DNA of 33,737 nucleotides from Byssothecium circinans. Taxonomy: Eukaryota; Ascomycota; Dothideomycetes; Pleosporales; Massarinaceae. Numbering within the stretch: position 1 is the first letter of the stretch; every line of letters begins with the position of its first letter. Under the pieces are notes generated by a model. It saw only the letters and a list, made by a program, of their open reading frames with translations, had not been told where the DNA came from and did no database searches. Shown here in pieces: positions 1 to 11,095 of the stretch. The DNA lies in the NCBI GenBank assembly GCA_010015675.1, contig ML977010.1, positions 133,208 through 166,944 on the forward strand, in the 5' to 3' direction. The translations under genes were made by a program, and so were the position numbers.

Positions 1-1120
1 GCAGCAATTTTTCTGTAGGAGAAGTCCTCTCCATACTCTAGCAATTCTAGCTCTGCAAGCGCGTCGTCAATTGGGGCCATATTGGTGGAGTTATCGCGTG
101 TTGAACTTTGGTCATTTTGATGAGGGTGGCTCGTTACGCGAATCCGGGCGTTACGCGCACGGACACGGTAGCACTTAGTCTAGCCCTAACATCCCTAGTG
201 AGTGCAGGATGCTCACTACTAGAGATGGTCTGTTCCTATCATCTTCTAATCACTCTTTCAATTCTACGACCTCGAACCTTACGTCCCTTAAGTTCGCAAC
301 CTGGAATTGATATCCACATCTCTCCGCCCGCCCAAACGCGCCCGCGCTATCTATACGCATGTTGATGACAGGCCTGCCCGTAGCCCTCCACGCCCTGCGT
401 TTACCTTCTTACACGACATATTCTCCTCCTCGTACGTCAATGGTGGCTGCGCTTCATCCCACTTTTTCTGCTACTAGAGAGGCAATCATGCAGCTGTTGA
501 TACCCCACCAATGCCAGTCCTTCAGCTCCTCGGCAGATAGGTACAAGGCGTCTTTGCGAGGGCGGAAATAGATACAATCTGATCAGACACCGCTCGGACA
601 ATCGCAGTTTATGACAACTAGGTAACCTTCCGTGAGTGCTGCGCATCTTGCTTCCTTACGCGCCTCAGGGAACGCATTGACGAGTAGAGCAGGGTTAGGC
701 CAATAACGAGAGGATGGACGGTGCTTGACTCGGATGCAGCTTCGTGGCTATCTCGACGATTCGAGGCGGCTCGGCGTGAAGGAGTCCTTGCCAAATTATG
801 AAGGGAAAGTCTCTTAGTAGCGCTGGGTGCGTCAGCACTCATGATTGTGGATCGATTCAGCAACTAGAGGACGGTTTTCGATTATAACTCAGTACCGAGG
901 TGTGCATGACGTACGGATTTGGGCGTTTGTTTGATTAGTGGTGTAAACGGAGGTCTCCTAGGATATATAGCTGCACGCTGCTAGTGCTCAACACAGCACC
1001 CCAACCGCTCAACGCGCTTCCCAAGTAGGAAAATCAACAAACAACTACACCTGCCACTCTTTACGAGCGTGATTTCTTCCTGCGTCAACCCTGCCCAAAC
1101 TGACCGGCGTGCATTCAGAC
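1..1120. other. Non-coding 5' region, upstream of the F-box-like gene
   Basis: I see no convincing gene here. The open frames are short, overlap on both strands and resemble no family I recognise. The last 160 bases look like promoter and 5' leader: a TATA-like run followed by pyrimidine- and A-rich sequence up to the ATG at 1121. The first 100 bases could be the tail of a gene outside the window, but nothing supports this. Confidence 0.5.
964..969 (+). promoter_or_regulatory. TATA-like box of the F-box-like gene
   Basis: A TATATA run lies about 150 bases upstream of the ATG at 1121. The leader that follows is rich in C and A, as is common in fungal promoters. This is inference from position and sequence only. 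Confidence 0.4.
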
Positions 1121-2808
1121 ATGGCGTTCACTGGGTCTGCGCGAGGCAATACCTTGGACGACCGAGAGTCCAATGATGCTGGCGTTGCGCATCCCTTCGA
1201 TTCGAATAAACGCCGCAAGACCGGTCCCAGCTTTTTCTACAACGGCAATGGTGAGTATAGCCTCCGGGTGCGGATCGCATCTATGAGCGAGCTCTGCTGA
1301 CTTCATAATAGACACCGCGCTTGATCCGTCTCTTGTTCGTCCACCAACAACCCAGGAGCAGCAGACCAACATCATTATCGTCGAAAACATCGGAAAGCAG
1401 TACCAACTCGCAGTCAAAGACCACAAGCTCAACGTCCGCGATCAGCAAATCCGTGCAAAAGATGCTCGCATCGAGGAGCTTGAGGACGAGGCCGACACCA
1501 ACGAAGCCCAGCTTACCAACGTAGAGTACCAGAAGCATGCTCTGGTGGCCTTCATTGAGGAGCAAGAAGCCATCGGCGATGCTCAGGCGTCTCGCATCAA
1601 AAACCTGATTGAGGAAGTCACGGATGGACTAGGTAAACTGGCGGCCAAGGAGTCCCAAGTGAACGCTCTGCAGCAGGAGCTGGAGGCGCAGCGCGCGACG
1701 ATGAAGCGCCTAGAAGATCGACGCTTCTTGGACAAGACGTTGGAATGGTTCTTTGGATGGGTGGGCATTACGTTACCAAAAACGGACTCAATAGCGACGA
1801 TGTCGACGCAGAAGGCGTTTCCCTTCATGGAACTGCCTGGAGAACTGAGGAACAACATTTACAAGCGCTGTCTTGTAGCGAAACGACCTATCGACTTCTG
1901 GCCGTTGATTGCAGCGGATGCGCCCGAAGGCACAACACGGTCGAAAATCCTGGCGGAGAATCTGAAAGGCCTGAATGTGGGTTTGATGAGGACATCGAAA
2001 CGGGTGCATTATGAAACGGTCTTCATTCTGTATGGCTGCAACCGGTTCCGCTTCTCGTCTTCGGGCAGTTGGACTGTGTTGGAAGGCTTCCTCCTAAAAT
2101 TGAACCAGAACTGCCAGTTCTTGACAAACGTCGAAGTGACCTGCCCGGAATGGTGAGTTCAAATGAAATACCACGGTCAGATGGTCCTTGCTGATCCAAT
2201 ATCCTAGGTTCTTCACCGCCTATGGCCAGACACTGGACCAAATAGGTAAGAGCCGGGACGCAGGCTTAACAGAAATGCAACCCATCCTAAAGCGCTTCGG
2301 TATGATTCTCGACAGTCCAATTGGACCGTCGTCACACGATGTAGACGCCTTCGTCCGCGCGAGTTCAATGCTGGTGAAGCTCCCTCACTTGAAGAAGTTC
2401 ACTATAACGGTACCTTGGAACGCTCAGTTGTTTCAGTCCGCCATTGTCCAACTCGGTAGGATTATGACCGATCAGGACAAACTACTTCAGCGACACCAAA
2501 AGCCTTGCAGCACTCCCAAGCGAATCGTCGTATTCCTTCGGCGCCCAGTAGGCGAACCTCGAGTACTCAACGGAGTAGACATGGGCGACCCCTCGTTCAT
2601 GGGTTGGGGTGTAATGACGCGTAAAGGCAAAGAGCGGGGTGTGGAAGTACAGTACGCTACTTATGGGCGCCACGTGGATCGAACATCGTACACTATCGAT
2701 GGGGAGGAAGGAGTGGAATACAATGTCGAATTCCCAGCTTACATACCTCCTGCTGGCGGTGCAGTCAACTTCCTGATCAAGACGGTAATTCGCATTCTTG
2801 GAGGTTGA
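1121..2808 (+). CDS. Coiled-coil protein with 2EXR/F-box-like domain (523 aa)
   Basis: Three exons: 1121-1250, 1312-2152 and 2208-2808. The introns are 61 and 55 bp, both start GTGAGT, and the phases agree. The first ATG in the joined frame is used. Residues about 70-182 are a charged heptad-like stretch (IEELEDEADTNEAQ, LQQELEAQRATMKRLEDRR) predicted by eye to be a coiled coil. Residues about 213-230 read FPFMELPGELRNNIYKR, the hydrophobic-Pro-x-E-hydrophobic-R-x-x-I-Y pattern of fungal 2EXR and F-box-like domains. The rest resembles the variable C-terminal half of such proteins (SKRVHYETVFILYGCNRFRF). Fungal members are numerous and mostly uncharacterised. A ubiquitin-ligase adaptor role is possible but unproven, and whether a true Skp1-binding F-box is present cannot be decided by eye. 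The long N-terminal coiled coil is less usual and suggests self-association. Confidence 0.85.
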
Positions 2809-3975
2809 TGTTATCCGCAGGATACTATGCGTTGGATCGATAATCGAAGGGGGGCTGCATATTAGTGTATCCTAGTTCCATCATTCCTATTCGCCGGAGT
2901 AGTAAAATATAGATGTAAAAAGTTAATGCCAACAACCGTCGCGGTCAGCGCCCGAACAAGATACCCCAGCGTTGGACCCAACAGGCACCATGAATACCAG
3001 ACGGGAGCAGCGGAGAATATTTCTTGCGACATGAGCCTCGATTCAGGTGCCGACTTTGCCGTGGTCAGCAAAGATCTGACACATACACAGTCTGCCCAAG
3101 GTGGCTAAGCTTTCCTGCGAAGCGTGCGAAGCATCGGGCATCCAATTCAGGTAAGATGTAAGATCGGTGATCTGCCGGCTTGAGACGCCTCTTTTGTTGG
3201 TCCCACTTGTGTTCCGAGGCGAATTCGGTGCCCATTGGTCTCCTCCATGCCTGCGTTTGGTCCACTACCTCATGCAAGATGTAAGGCTTTACTGTCGCGC
3301 TGTCGGGCGCTATGCATGCCCGTTCTGAAGTCTGGTATGTGGTGGTCCACGTCAGCCTCATCTAGTTTGAGACGGCGCGCTTGGTGATGGACGTCGAATC
3401 CTTAACGAGTGAGGAAATGGAAAGGGGTCGGAGAGGCGCAATGCTGTCCATCGAGCCCGCCCGCGACCGGAAAATCGACGCCTTCAACACAATTGAAGTT
3501 GAACATGACGACCTCGAGGGTTAAGAGGATAGTCACGAATAGTGGACCGCATCGTCACGTCTGGTGTAGGACGTAGTGTTTCCGTGCTCCGCAGTGCGTC
3601 GGGCTTGGCGCTACTAGTCGAAACGATCTGACGAGACGTCAGATGTGGCGAGTGCGCCTTTTTCCAAGTTATCCTCCACCCTTCCTTTGCACGCCGAAAC
3701 GGAAAGGCTTAGCAATAGCGCCATGCTTGCCTAGCAGATGGGCATGAAACGCGTTGGCATTCTCTGTGACCACAATCATGGAATCCGCTGCATATGCAGG
3801 GCGAGTCACGGCTGACGGCGAGCGACTCCTGATATGCGGTTGGCGGCTGTTTTGGGTACTGTGGGGATACTGGGATGGCTCCACAGCTACTGGACCTTAT
3901 TTATGTAGCCCGGAGTCCGCAGAGCCCTGACTTTTAACTTCCGGTTTTTTGCAATTGAACATTGGGGTTTGAGAG
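2809..3975. other. Intergenic region before the mannosidase gene
   Basis: About 1.17 kb without a supportable gene. A minus-strand open frame at 3065-3361 is uninterrupted for 98 codons but has no recognisable family features. A T-rich TTATTTAT run near 3897-3904 lies about 75 bases before the mannosidase ATG and may be a TATA-like element. Confidence 0.5.
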
Positions 3976-5843
3976 ATGGCCGTTTATACTATTAATCCGG
4001 CTATACGGTCGCCAAAATGGGGGAACACGCTGCCTAAGTGGGCAACTACGCATTCAAAACGATCTTCGAGAAAATATTGGACGGCGCTACTCTTCATTGC
4101 CGGCTTCTTATGGCTTTGCCAACATGCGATGTTCCTTCCGGTGCCTCCGCGGTATCCTTCGTCACAGAAAGAATGCCCAGCTAGACCACCACAACCTGTC
4201 ATTGTGGCTCCACCAGGGCAGTCTTTCAACTGGAGAGGCATTGCTCATCGATACCCCGTCCGAGCGTACGCGCAGCTGCCGACGGGCAAGAGGAAGAGGT
4301 TGGCGAAAGTGCAGTATGAGTTTGAGCAAGAGAAGGAAGTGCCGCTGTACGGAAATCAGATCCGGAAGAGGCGGCAAGCTGCGGTGAAGGAGGCTTTTCT
4401 AAGATGTTGGAAGTCATACCAGGACCGCGCATGGGGCAAAGACGAGCTGCAGCCAATATCTGGCAAATCGGCGACTTCTTTCGGTGGATGGGGGGCCACG
4501 CTGGTGGATAGTCTCGACACGCTGTGGATTATGGGTCTGAAGAAAGAGTTCAAGGAAGCTGTTGATGCTGTCACTGAGATCGACTTCAAGCCTCAGAATG
4601 GCGAGCTCAACATGTTTGAGATCACAATCCGATATCTCGGAGGCCTGCTGTCCGCGTACGACTTGACTGAGTGCAAAGATTACCGGATCTTGGAAAAAGC
4701 CATCGAGCTCGGAGATATGATATATGCAAGCTTCGATACGCCAAATCGGATGCCTATCACGCGCTGGAACGCAGAGTGGGCGGCGAGCGGAGTGCCGCAG
4801 AGCTCTGCTGAGCAAGGCATCATCGCGGAGCTAGCATCATTCAGCATGGAGTTTACGAGACTTTCGCAATTGACGGGCGATATGAGGTACTACGTAAGTA
4901 CCCTCGTGTTAGAAGCGTATTTGAGCCGCGTACTGACCATCGTTCTTAGGATGCTGTGACACGCATCACGGATGTCCTTGACACCCAGCAAAACTCCACC
5001 AAACTTCCCGGACTCTGGCCCGTAAACATCGACGTGCAACACACGGACCTCACGAAAGATACACTCTTCAGTCTCGGTGCCATGGCCGACTCTGCATACG
5101 AGTACCTAGGCAAAACATACCAACTCCTCCACGGAGTAGGCGCCGCCATTCTGTACAAAAGGATGTACGAATTCGCTATGGACTCGGTTATTAAAAACCT
5201 ACTCTTCCGCCCCTCAGTGCAAGATCAAGCCGACATACTCATGCCAGGGAGTGTTCGCGTCAACAACGCTGAATCCGTCTCTCTCAACCCGGAAGCACAA
5301 CATCTCGGCTGTTTCGTGGGTGGCATGCTCGCGCTCGGAGGCCGTCTGGTGCAGAACGAAACGCACGTGGAATACGGACGCAAAATCACGGATGCGTGTA
5401 TTTGGGCCTACCAGCATGCACCTCAAGGTATCATGCCTGAGATGTTCACCATGACGCCTTGTCCGTCGCACGAGTCATGTCCTTACAACAGCTCGATTCC
5501 TCGACAACATCCCGGCTTCGAATCCGTTTCCGATGCGAGGTACATGCTTCGTCCGGAAGCTATTGAGTCTGTGTTCTACATGTACCGGATTACAGGCGAC
5601 TCGGCGTATCAGGATGTTGCGTGGGATATGTTCCAGGCCATTGATAGTCGCTCACGGACCGAATTCGCCAACGCAGCGATCCAGGACGTGATGAGGGATG
5701 ATGGTGTGAAGATGGATAAGATGGAGAGTTTCTGGTTGAGCGAGAGTTTAAAGTACTTCTTTTTGATGTTTAGCGAGCCGAGGTACATGAGTTTGGATGA
5801 GTGGGTATTTAATACGGAGGCACATCCTTTCCGGTTGACATGA
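3976..5843 (+). CDS. Class I alpha-1,2-mannosidase, glycoside hydrolase family 47 (603 aa)
   Basis: Two exons, 3976-4893 and 4950-5843, with a 56-bp GTAAGT...TTAG intron in phase 0. The protein would trim alpha-1,2-linked mannose from N-glycans in the ER or Golgi. Residues about 36-54 (ALLFIAGFLWLCQHAMFL) form a single hydrophobic segment after a basic N-terminus, giving a type II membrane anchor and a lumenal catalytic domain. GH47 blocks appear in order: AVKEAFLRCWKSYQDRAWGKDE, FGGWGATLVDSLDTLWIMGL, NMFEITIRYLGGLLSAYDL, LGAMADSAYEYLGKTY, HLGCFVGGMLALGG, LRPEAIESVFYMYRITGD, ESFWLSESLKYFFLMFS and the C-terminal NTEAHPF. The length fits the family. Fungi usually carry several GH47 paralogues. 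Whether this is the ER enzyme, a Golgi trimming enzyme or an ERAD-type member cannot be settled here. Confidence 0.95.
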
Positions 5844-6630
5844 TGGCATGCCACAACGTGGAGGCTTCTCTTGGGTGGCGCATTTTATCTGTTGCGGTCG
5901 CGGTTGCATTGCCGGCGTTGTCACATTTGGTAGGGCGTTTGGGCGCGAGTGGTTCTTATCGGCTTGATGGACGCCAGCATGTCTGGTCTTTGGCATTATA
6001 TACCCTCCTTCGTTTGCATAGCATCGAATACAGACGTTCTCTAACATCTATTGTTCGCAAAATCCGCCGTGTTCGTCCGCAACATCAGCATTCCAGGGCC
6101 CTCGAGAGCTTCAATGTTGAGGGGTGACACCCCAGTCACGTCACGAGATCGCCAAACGATGCGTTGACCCACCCATCAGATATATCACAAACCTCTTGTT
6201 CCTACAAGACATCATCACCATCGCATCCTCGGCCCATCTTCTCCCTCCTTCCAGGAATCCCTTTCCAGCCCACTCCCGAGCGCTTTCCCGACCCAAGGTA
6301 TCCCTCCACCCCGCAGCCATCCGCTCCCCTCAATCGAACACTCCACGGAACACCAGCAAAGACAAGCCCTCCGTCCCAACAATCACTCGCATCGCCATAA
6401 CCGCGCCCAAATATCGCTGATAGGCCGGCGGCATCGGGCCGTTATTCTTTAGGGTGCAGAGCAGCGGCTAAAGCGCGCTCCCCTCCTCCAGCCTTTCCCG
6501 TTGCGGGTGCCGTTCGGGCAACAGCAAGCGTGAGGTCGCTGAGGCGAGCTAGGCGCCACGCACGTCGCTGTGTGAAGCTGCGCAGAGGAGGCTTGAAACG
6601 ATAACCACAGGTCGCGGTTGGTGTGGCGCC
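5844..6630. other. Intergenic: mannosidase 3' region and WBP2-like promoter
   Basis: No gene is supported. Open frames at 5840-6127 and 6124-6420 lack family features. Positions 6180-6370 are strongly pyrimidine-rich on the plus strand, which fits a promoter or leader of the downstream gene. Confidence 0.5.
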
Positions 6631-7684
6631 ATGTCTATTAAGTGAGTTCTCTTCTCTCTTTCTTCCCTCTGCGTTGAGATCCGCCCCTCGTCCGCACCCG
6701 CATGCCCCACCAAACACATTGCAGAAGGACAGAAGAGCTCGAGCCTTGGCTTCTGCTCTGCACACGGATCCGCTCAGCGCCTCCATGGGTCTTGGATTCG
6801 TCTCGCACGGCAAGATGATGAAGCGGAAGAATAAATCTGACCGGAAGAATAGCTGGGTGATGCTCGCTGAGAACGGCGGGTACACTGCTCTACCTGGGGA
6901 GCAGACGCTCTATCAGTCACCACCACGCACAACCCTGTCACTGCAGAGCAGTAATCGGAACCCACCGAGTCAGGCATATTCACAGCAGTGCAAGTCGGGG
7001 GTCGTGTACTTGACGAACAGGCGGGTATGGCACTCCCAATCAATACAAAGCAGAGAAGATGAGACTGACAAATGATTGTGATAGTTCATATACCTGCCCG
7101 TATCCCCGGTCAAGGAATTCCAGTCTTTCGCCGTCCCCATCCTCAATGTCACCGACACCCGTATCACCGCGCCCTGGTTTGGAGCGAATAAATGGGAGGC
7201 AGTAATACAACCCGTGTACGGCGGAGGCATACCACCACAATTTGCGGAGCTCGAGCTCGTCATGGAGTTCAAGGAAGGCGGAGCATTCGACTTCGCAAGC
7301 ACATTCGACCGGTTGAAGGAGCGGTTACGGCAGGCGGTCGATGTAGCAGGCATGTCCGCGAGCGACGGCGCAGATACGGGAGACGGTCGCGGTGGAGGAG
7401 CACTCGCAGGCGTCAATCTGAATGGCGTGCATCTTGAAGACCTCCCGGCGTACGAGGATTCAGATCAACATCGGAGAGTGCCCGATACTATGCCCAGCCC
7501 GCCGCCGGATAGGGGAAGTGTGGGTGCTGCATCTACAGCCTCCACAGCGAATCGATCGAGCCCGCTCTCAAGCCCAAGGCAGGAGCCGTTCCAACCGCCG
7601 AATGAACCGCCGCCAGGGTACGAGGAGGTACAACAGAACAGTGTTGCGGATGAGCTGGAAAGGCAACTGAGGGGGTCTCAGTGA
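6631..7684 (+). CDS. WBP2-like protein with GRAM-type domain and PY motif (260 aa)
   Basis: Three exons: 6631-6641, 6853-7024 and 7085-7684, with introns of 211 and 60 bp. The first coding exon is only 11 nt and supplies Met-Ser-Ile plus two bases of Asn. Joining it to GTGAGT and an AATAG acceptor gives MSIN-WVMLAENGGYTALPGE, which is how fungal members of this family begin. The core (YQSPPRTTLSLQSS, GVVYLTNRRFIYLPVSP, FQSFAVPILNVTDTRITAPWFGAN) matches WW-domain-binding protein 2 and the S. pombe UPF0664 stress-induced proteins, which have a GRAM-like fold. The Pro-rich tail has a PPGY motif at about 237-240, expected to bind WW domains such as those of Rsp5-type ubiquitin ligases, and a weaker LPAY around 7450. 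The first-exon call matters: a frame beginning further upstream in the intron would give a wrong N-terminus. Confidence 0.9.
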
Positions 7685-8168
7685 ATGGACGTCTTCTTCT
7701 ACTTCTACCTTGCTGTAATGGCTTTTTGGGTGCGTTTCAGAAGCATGGCGTTTGGGAGGTTGAGCTTGCGTTCTGTCGCGCAGGTGTGCAGATAGTGTCT
7801 GGCCACCCCTGCGGTTCCGACTTTCTTCGCTCCAGGAGATGGTCGTCTCGGATTGACAATAGATCGCATCATGAAGTGGCTACGATAAGCTTTCCACCCG
7901 TCTAATGAAGCTCCTCCATACTGTCTTGCATTACTTACCCTCATTTCGACTTGGGCTGTGTGATATAAAACCACGATTTTAGGGAGGTAAGGGACAATAC
8001 TGGTTAATGAATAACTAAATTTCGACAGGATGATTGTCTTATAATACAGACACACAGGCCACGACTAGTTCACTGCATTGCAAGAAGTCCCACACCGCAT
8101 GTACCGTAATAGTTCTACAACGCCATCATGACAGCCTATCTAACAAGACGCAAGCTGTCTACCCAGCC
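7685..8168. other. Intergenic between convergent WBP2-like gene and AcnX relic
   Basis: This 484-bp stretch joins the 3' ends of the two loci. I see no gene, repeat or RNA signature. AT-rich sequence at 7960-8050 may hold 3'-end processing signals. Confidence 0.5.
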
Positions 8169-9261
8169 TCAACTCCTCGCAACCACGCAGGCGGCGCGCC
8201 CGAAACTCCTCCCCTCACAAGCCGCCTCAACACACATACCCAAACTCCCAAAGCAAAACGCCCTCCCCGTAGGCCCCGGCCCGTAATGAATGTACTTTCC
8301 CGAATTCGTCATAATCGTCCTCGTCAGCTGTGGAAGAATCGGCTCCCTCGAGATAGGACCAGCAAGTACGGAAAGAAACTGGACACCGAACTTTTCGAGC
8401 TCTGCGACGTAACTTGTCTGTGTGGCGAGACTGTGTTGGGCCCGGCCGCAGGTTACGATTATGGAAACGTTTGGGTGCTTGATTTTTCCGTGGCAGAGGT
8501 GTGCTGCGAGGTGTTTGATTTCGCGGAGGGAGAAGTGTGGGTTGCCGAGGGAGATGAGGTCGATTTGGAGGGATGTGGAGGTGTTGTTGAATTTTGCCCA
8601 GCATGCTGTTCGCACTGGCTGTCCAGTCCTTCCAGATATCCGATGGCGGGGTCGAGAACACGAAGCTGTTGGTGCAGGATGGCGTATTCCCTTCGAAGTT
8701 CGTCGGCGGCGGTCGGTTTGGGGGCGGCGGTCCAGGGTACAGGGAGTCTGTTTCCAACTTCCCAACCAAAGCCTACGCCAAAGCCGATACCGAAGATGGC
8801 GAAGGTTGTGCCAACGATGGGGATAGCTCTATTGACGAATGATCGTACAAAGGGACTGCCCTGGAATAGTTTATTGAATACCATTGTAAAGTGCTTCAAA
8901 GGATGGTGGAGGAGTGCAGGTTGCGGCAGACTGCGCGTCTTAAGTAGGCAGAAATCTTCTGTTGGGAAGGCGTGGAGAACGTGTAGCAACCAGTGAAGGC
9001 ACGATCAATTGTAACACAACCTTTGGCACGTGCTAAGGGTAGCAGGTACGGAGCGCAGGTAAATGATACCACAGCGCCCATGTCGAGAAACGCGTGAGCT
9101 AACTCTTCACACTGCGTCCCAGCATCTGTATCTACACCTAGCCAAACTGAGCTCCAGTGGGGCGGAGAGGAGAGGAGCGGGTTTGGGAGGACGGCATGGT
9201 TGGGGGTTGGGATGGGGTGTGGGCTCTCGCGGGGCTGTAGAAGCCGGCAGTAAGTAATCAT
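8169..9261 (-). pseudogene. Decayed aconitase X (AcnX, DUF521-type) gene
   Basis: Recognisable AcnX catalytic-domain blocks lie in the right order on the minus strand but in different frames. First (8896-9261): CEELAHAFLDMGAVVSFTCAPYLLP, the region just before the Fe-S/active-site segment. Then (8459-8884 frame): a Gly-rich stretch ending VGNRLPVP...PTAADELRR that may match the middle of the domain. A third frame gives SDIWKDWTASAN near 8640. Last (8169-8600): IDLISLGNPHFSLREI and TIMTNSGKYIHYGPGPTGR, followed by CVEAACEG close to the natural C-terminus. The distance from TCAPYLL to LGNPHFS is about 500 bp, near that of an intact protein, so the locus decayed by small indels and substitutions. 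No N-terminal swivel domain is visible. AcnX proteins dehydrate cis-3-hydroxy-L-proline or act in mevalonate metabolism. The middle block could instead be an unrelated small ORF (ATG at 8884). Confidence 0.65.
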
Positions 9262-9961
9262 ATGTTAAGGTCCCTGTCAAACGTCTAGCAGATCTATACA
9301 GATCATTAATCTAAACAAAACTATCTTTTGATTTCTACCTTAGTGCCGACTTTCTCTACTCCACGAGAGGTGGGTTGGAAGGGGAGATAGGGAGGCTATA
9401 TAGGCAATTCCTTCCAATAGGGATTTCTTGTCAAGGGGACCTGGGCTTTTTGGATGCTACGTACGAGCTTTGTGGAGACTTCATCGACGGCAAGCAACAT
9501 ATAGATGCGGATAGATAGGTAGTGTCAGGGACAGTTGACGTCCGGGTTGATTTCCGAACTTTCCGGCTCTGTTCCGATAGATCTACGGCGGGGTATTGTA
9601 AGCCGATACGCATTTCATCAGACGTCACAACAATCCAATCCAGAGCTCACCAAGCTCTACGAGCCCTGTGCAATAATAATGCCCGGATACAGTATGCAGC
9701 TCATAAATGCAGTTCTTCTCGCAATGCCCACCCGTACCTTTTCTATCCGGAATCGGCATCTTCCCCGAATCTCTTGGGGTTTTAAGTTGTTTCCATCGAT
9801 TACTCGCGAGGTTTTTATTCTTTCTTCGAATCCACCGTCAACATCGGATCATTAAATCTTGTGAGACTCAGGACCATTTGAATGACACTGTAGGCCTTTA
9901 ACAGCCATTCATACCAGAATAAGTCAACCCATCTGAACCACCAACCTCAACTCCCACAACC
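9262..9961. other. Intergenic between AcnX relic and oxidoreductase
   Basis: No gene is supported. Short overlapping open frames on both strands (9431-9901) show no family features. A palindromic TATATA lies at 9397-9402. The CCACAACC leader just before the ATG at 9962 fits a fungal start context. Confidence 0.45.
9397..9402 (-). promoter_or_regulatory. TATA-like element upstream of the AcnX relic
   Basis: TATATA lies about 136 bases upstream, on the minus strand, of the first ATG in the relic's leading frame. The box is palindromic and could also serve the plus strand, but the next plus-strand ATG is 560 bases away. It may be a leftover promoter. Confidence 0.25.
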
Positions 9962-11095
9962 ATGGCCAACACTGAGAACCCCTCGCAATCCACACCCGCC
10001 CTCCCCAGCACCATGACCGGCGTCGTCCTCACCGGGCACGGCGGCTTCGACAAGCTCTCCTACCGCACCGACCTCCCCGTCCCCGTCCTCGCCCGCGACG
10101 AGGTCCTGATCCGGGTCCTCGCCGCCGGAATCAACAACACCGACATCAACACACGCATCGGCTGGTACTCCAAAGGCGTCAAAACAGGCACCGAGACGGG
10201 GACAGCGCAAGGCTGGGACACGCAAAACGAAGAAGATTCCAGTTGGTCGGGCACGGCGATGAAATTCCCGCGGATCCAAGGCGCCGACTGCTGCGGGCGC
10301 ATCGTCGGCGTAGGCGCAGACGTCGACGCCAAACGCATCGGCGAACGCGTGCTGGTGAAGAATATGCTAAGGCATTATGTTGACTACCGGCCTTATGAGT
10401 GCTGGACGTTTGGATCTGAGTGCGATGGCGGGTTTGCGCAGTATGCGAAGGCGCCTGCGCGAGAAACGTTCAAGGTGGAGTGTGGGTGGACGGATGTCGA
10501 ATTGGGGTCTGTGCCGTGCGCGTATGGGACGGCGGAGAATATGGTGCAGCGTGCTGGGGTGGGGAGGGGCGAGCATGTTCTTATCACGGGGGCTTCGGGG
10601 GGTGTTGGCGCCGCGGCGATTCAGCTGGCGAAGAGGAGGGGGGCGCGTGTTACGGCGATTGGGGGGAGGGATAAGGCGGAGCAGATGCTGGAGTTGGGCG
10701 CTGATCAGGTCATCGCTCGAGATGAGAGTGTTGTGCAGCGGCTTGGGAGGGAGACGGTTGAGGTCGTCCTCGATCTTGTTGCTGGCCCGGCGTTCGCGGA
10801 GCTACTGGATGTGCTGAGGAAAGGGGGGAGGTATGCTGTTGCTGGGGCTATTGCGGGGCCGATCGTGGAACTCGATGCGAGGACGCTGTATTTGAAGGAT
10901 TTGAGCTTCTTTGGGTGTACGTTTATGGAAGATGGCGTGTTTGAGGATTTGGTCGGGTATATTGAGAGGGGGGAGATTCGGCCGCATGTTGGGAGGGTTT
11001 TTCCGTTGAGGGAGATTGTGCAGGCTCAGGAGGTTTTTTTGGGGAAGACGGTTTGTGGGAAGTTGGTGTTGGAGATTCCGGGGGATGGGGAGTAG
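9962..11095 (+). CDS. MDR-superfamily NAD(P)H-dependent oxidoreductase, quinone-reductase-like (377 aa)
   Basis: Single uninterrupted exon with the ATG in a good CAACCATGG context. A GroES-like N-terminal domain carries the quinone-oxidoreductase pattern VLAAGINNTDINTRIGWY (about 53-69). The nucleotide-binding motif ITGASGGVGAAAIQLAKRRG starts near residue 208, with the Gly-rich turn at 210-216. The structural zinc cysteine cluster of classical alcohol dehydrogenases is not seen, so this is probably a zinc-independent reductase of quinones, enals or similar carbonyls using NADPH. The substrate cannot be read from sequence. An insert of about 30 residues (SKGVKTGTETGTAQGWDT) follows the first domain motif and is seen in a subset of fungal and bacterial homologues. 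Codon choice shifts strongly from C-ending in the first third to G/T-ending in the last third. Confidence 0.9.
   Translation: MANTENPSQSTPALPSTMTGVVLTGHGGFDKLSYRTDLPVPVLARDEVLIRVLAAGINNTDINTRIGWYSKGVKTGTETGTAQGWDTQNEEDSSWSGTAMKFPRIQGADCCGRIVGVGADVDAKRIGERVLVKNMLRHYVDYRPYECWTFGSECDGGFAQYAKAPARETFKVECGWTDVELGSVPCAYGTAENMVQRAGVGRGEHVLITGASGGVGAAAIQLAKRRGARVTAIGGRDKAEQMLELGADQVIARDESVVQRLGRETVEVVLDLVAGPAFAELLDVLRKGGRYAVAGAIAGPIVELDARTLYLKDLSFFGCTFMEDGVFEDLVGYIERGEIRPHVGRVFPLREIVQAQEVFLGKTVCGKLVLEIPGDGE

Noticed and set aside
3065..3361. Minus-strand ORF of 98 codons before the mannosidase
   Set aside because: Composition is not clearly protein-like and there is no family motif; a chance frame of this size is expected in GC-balanced DNA.
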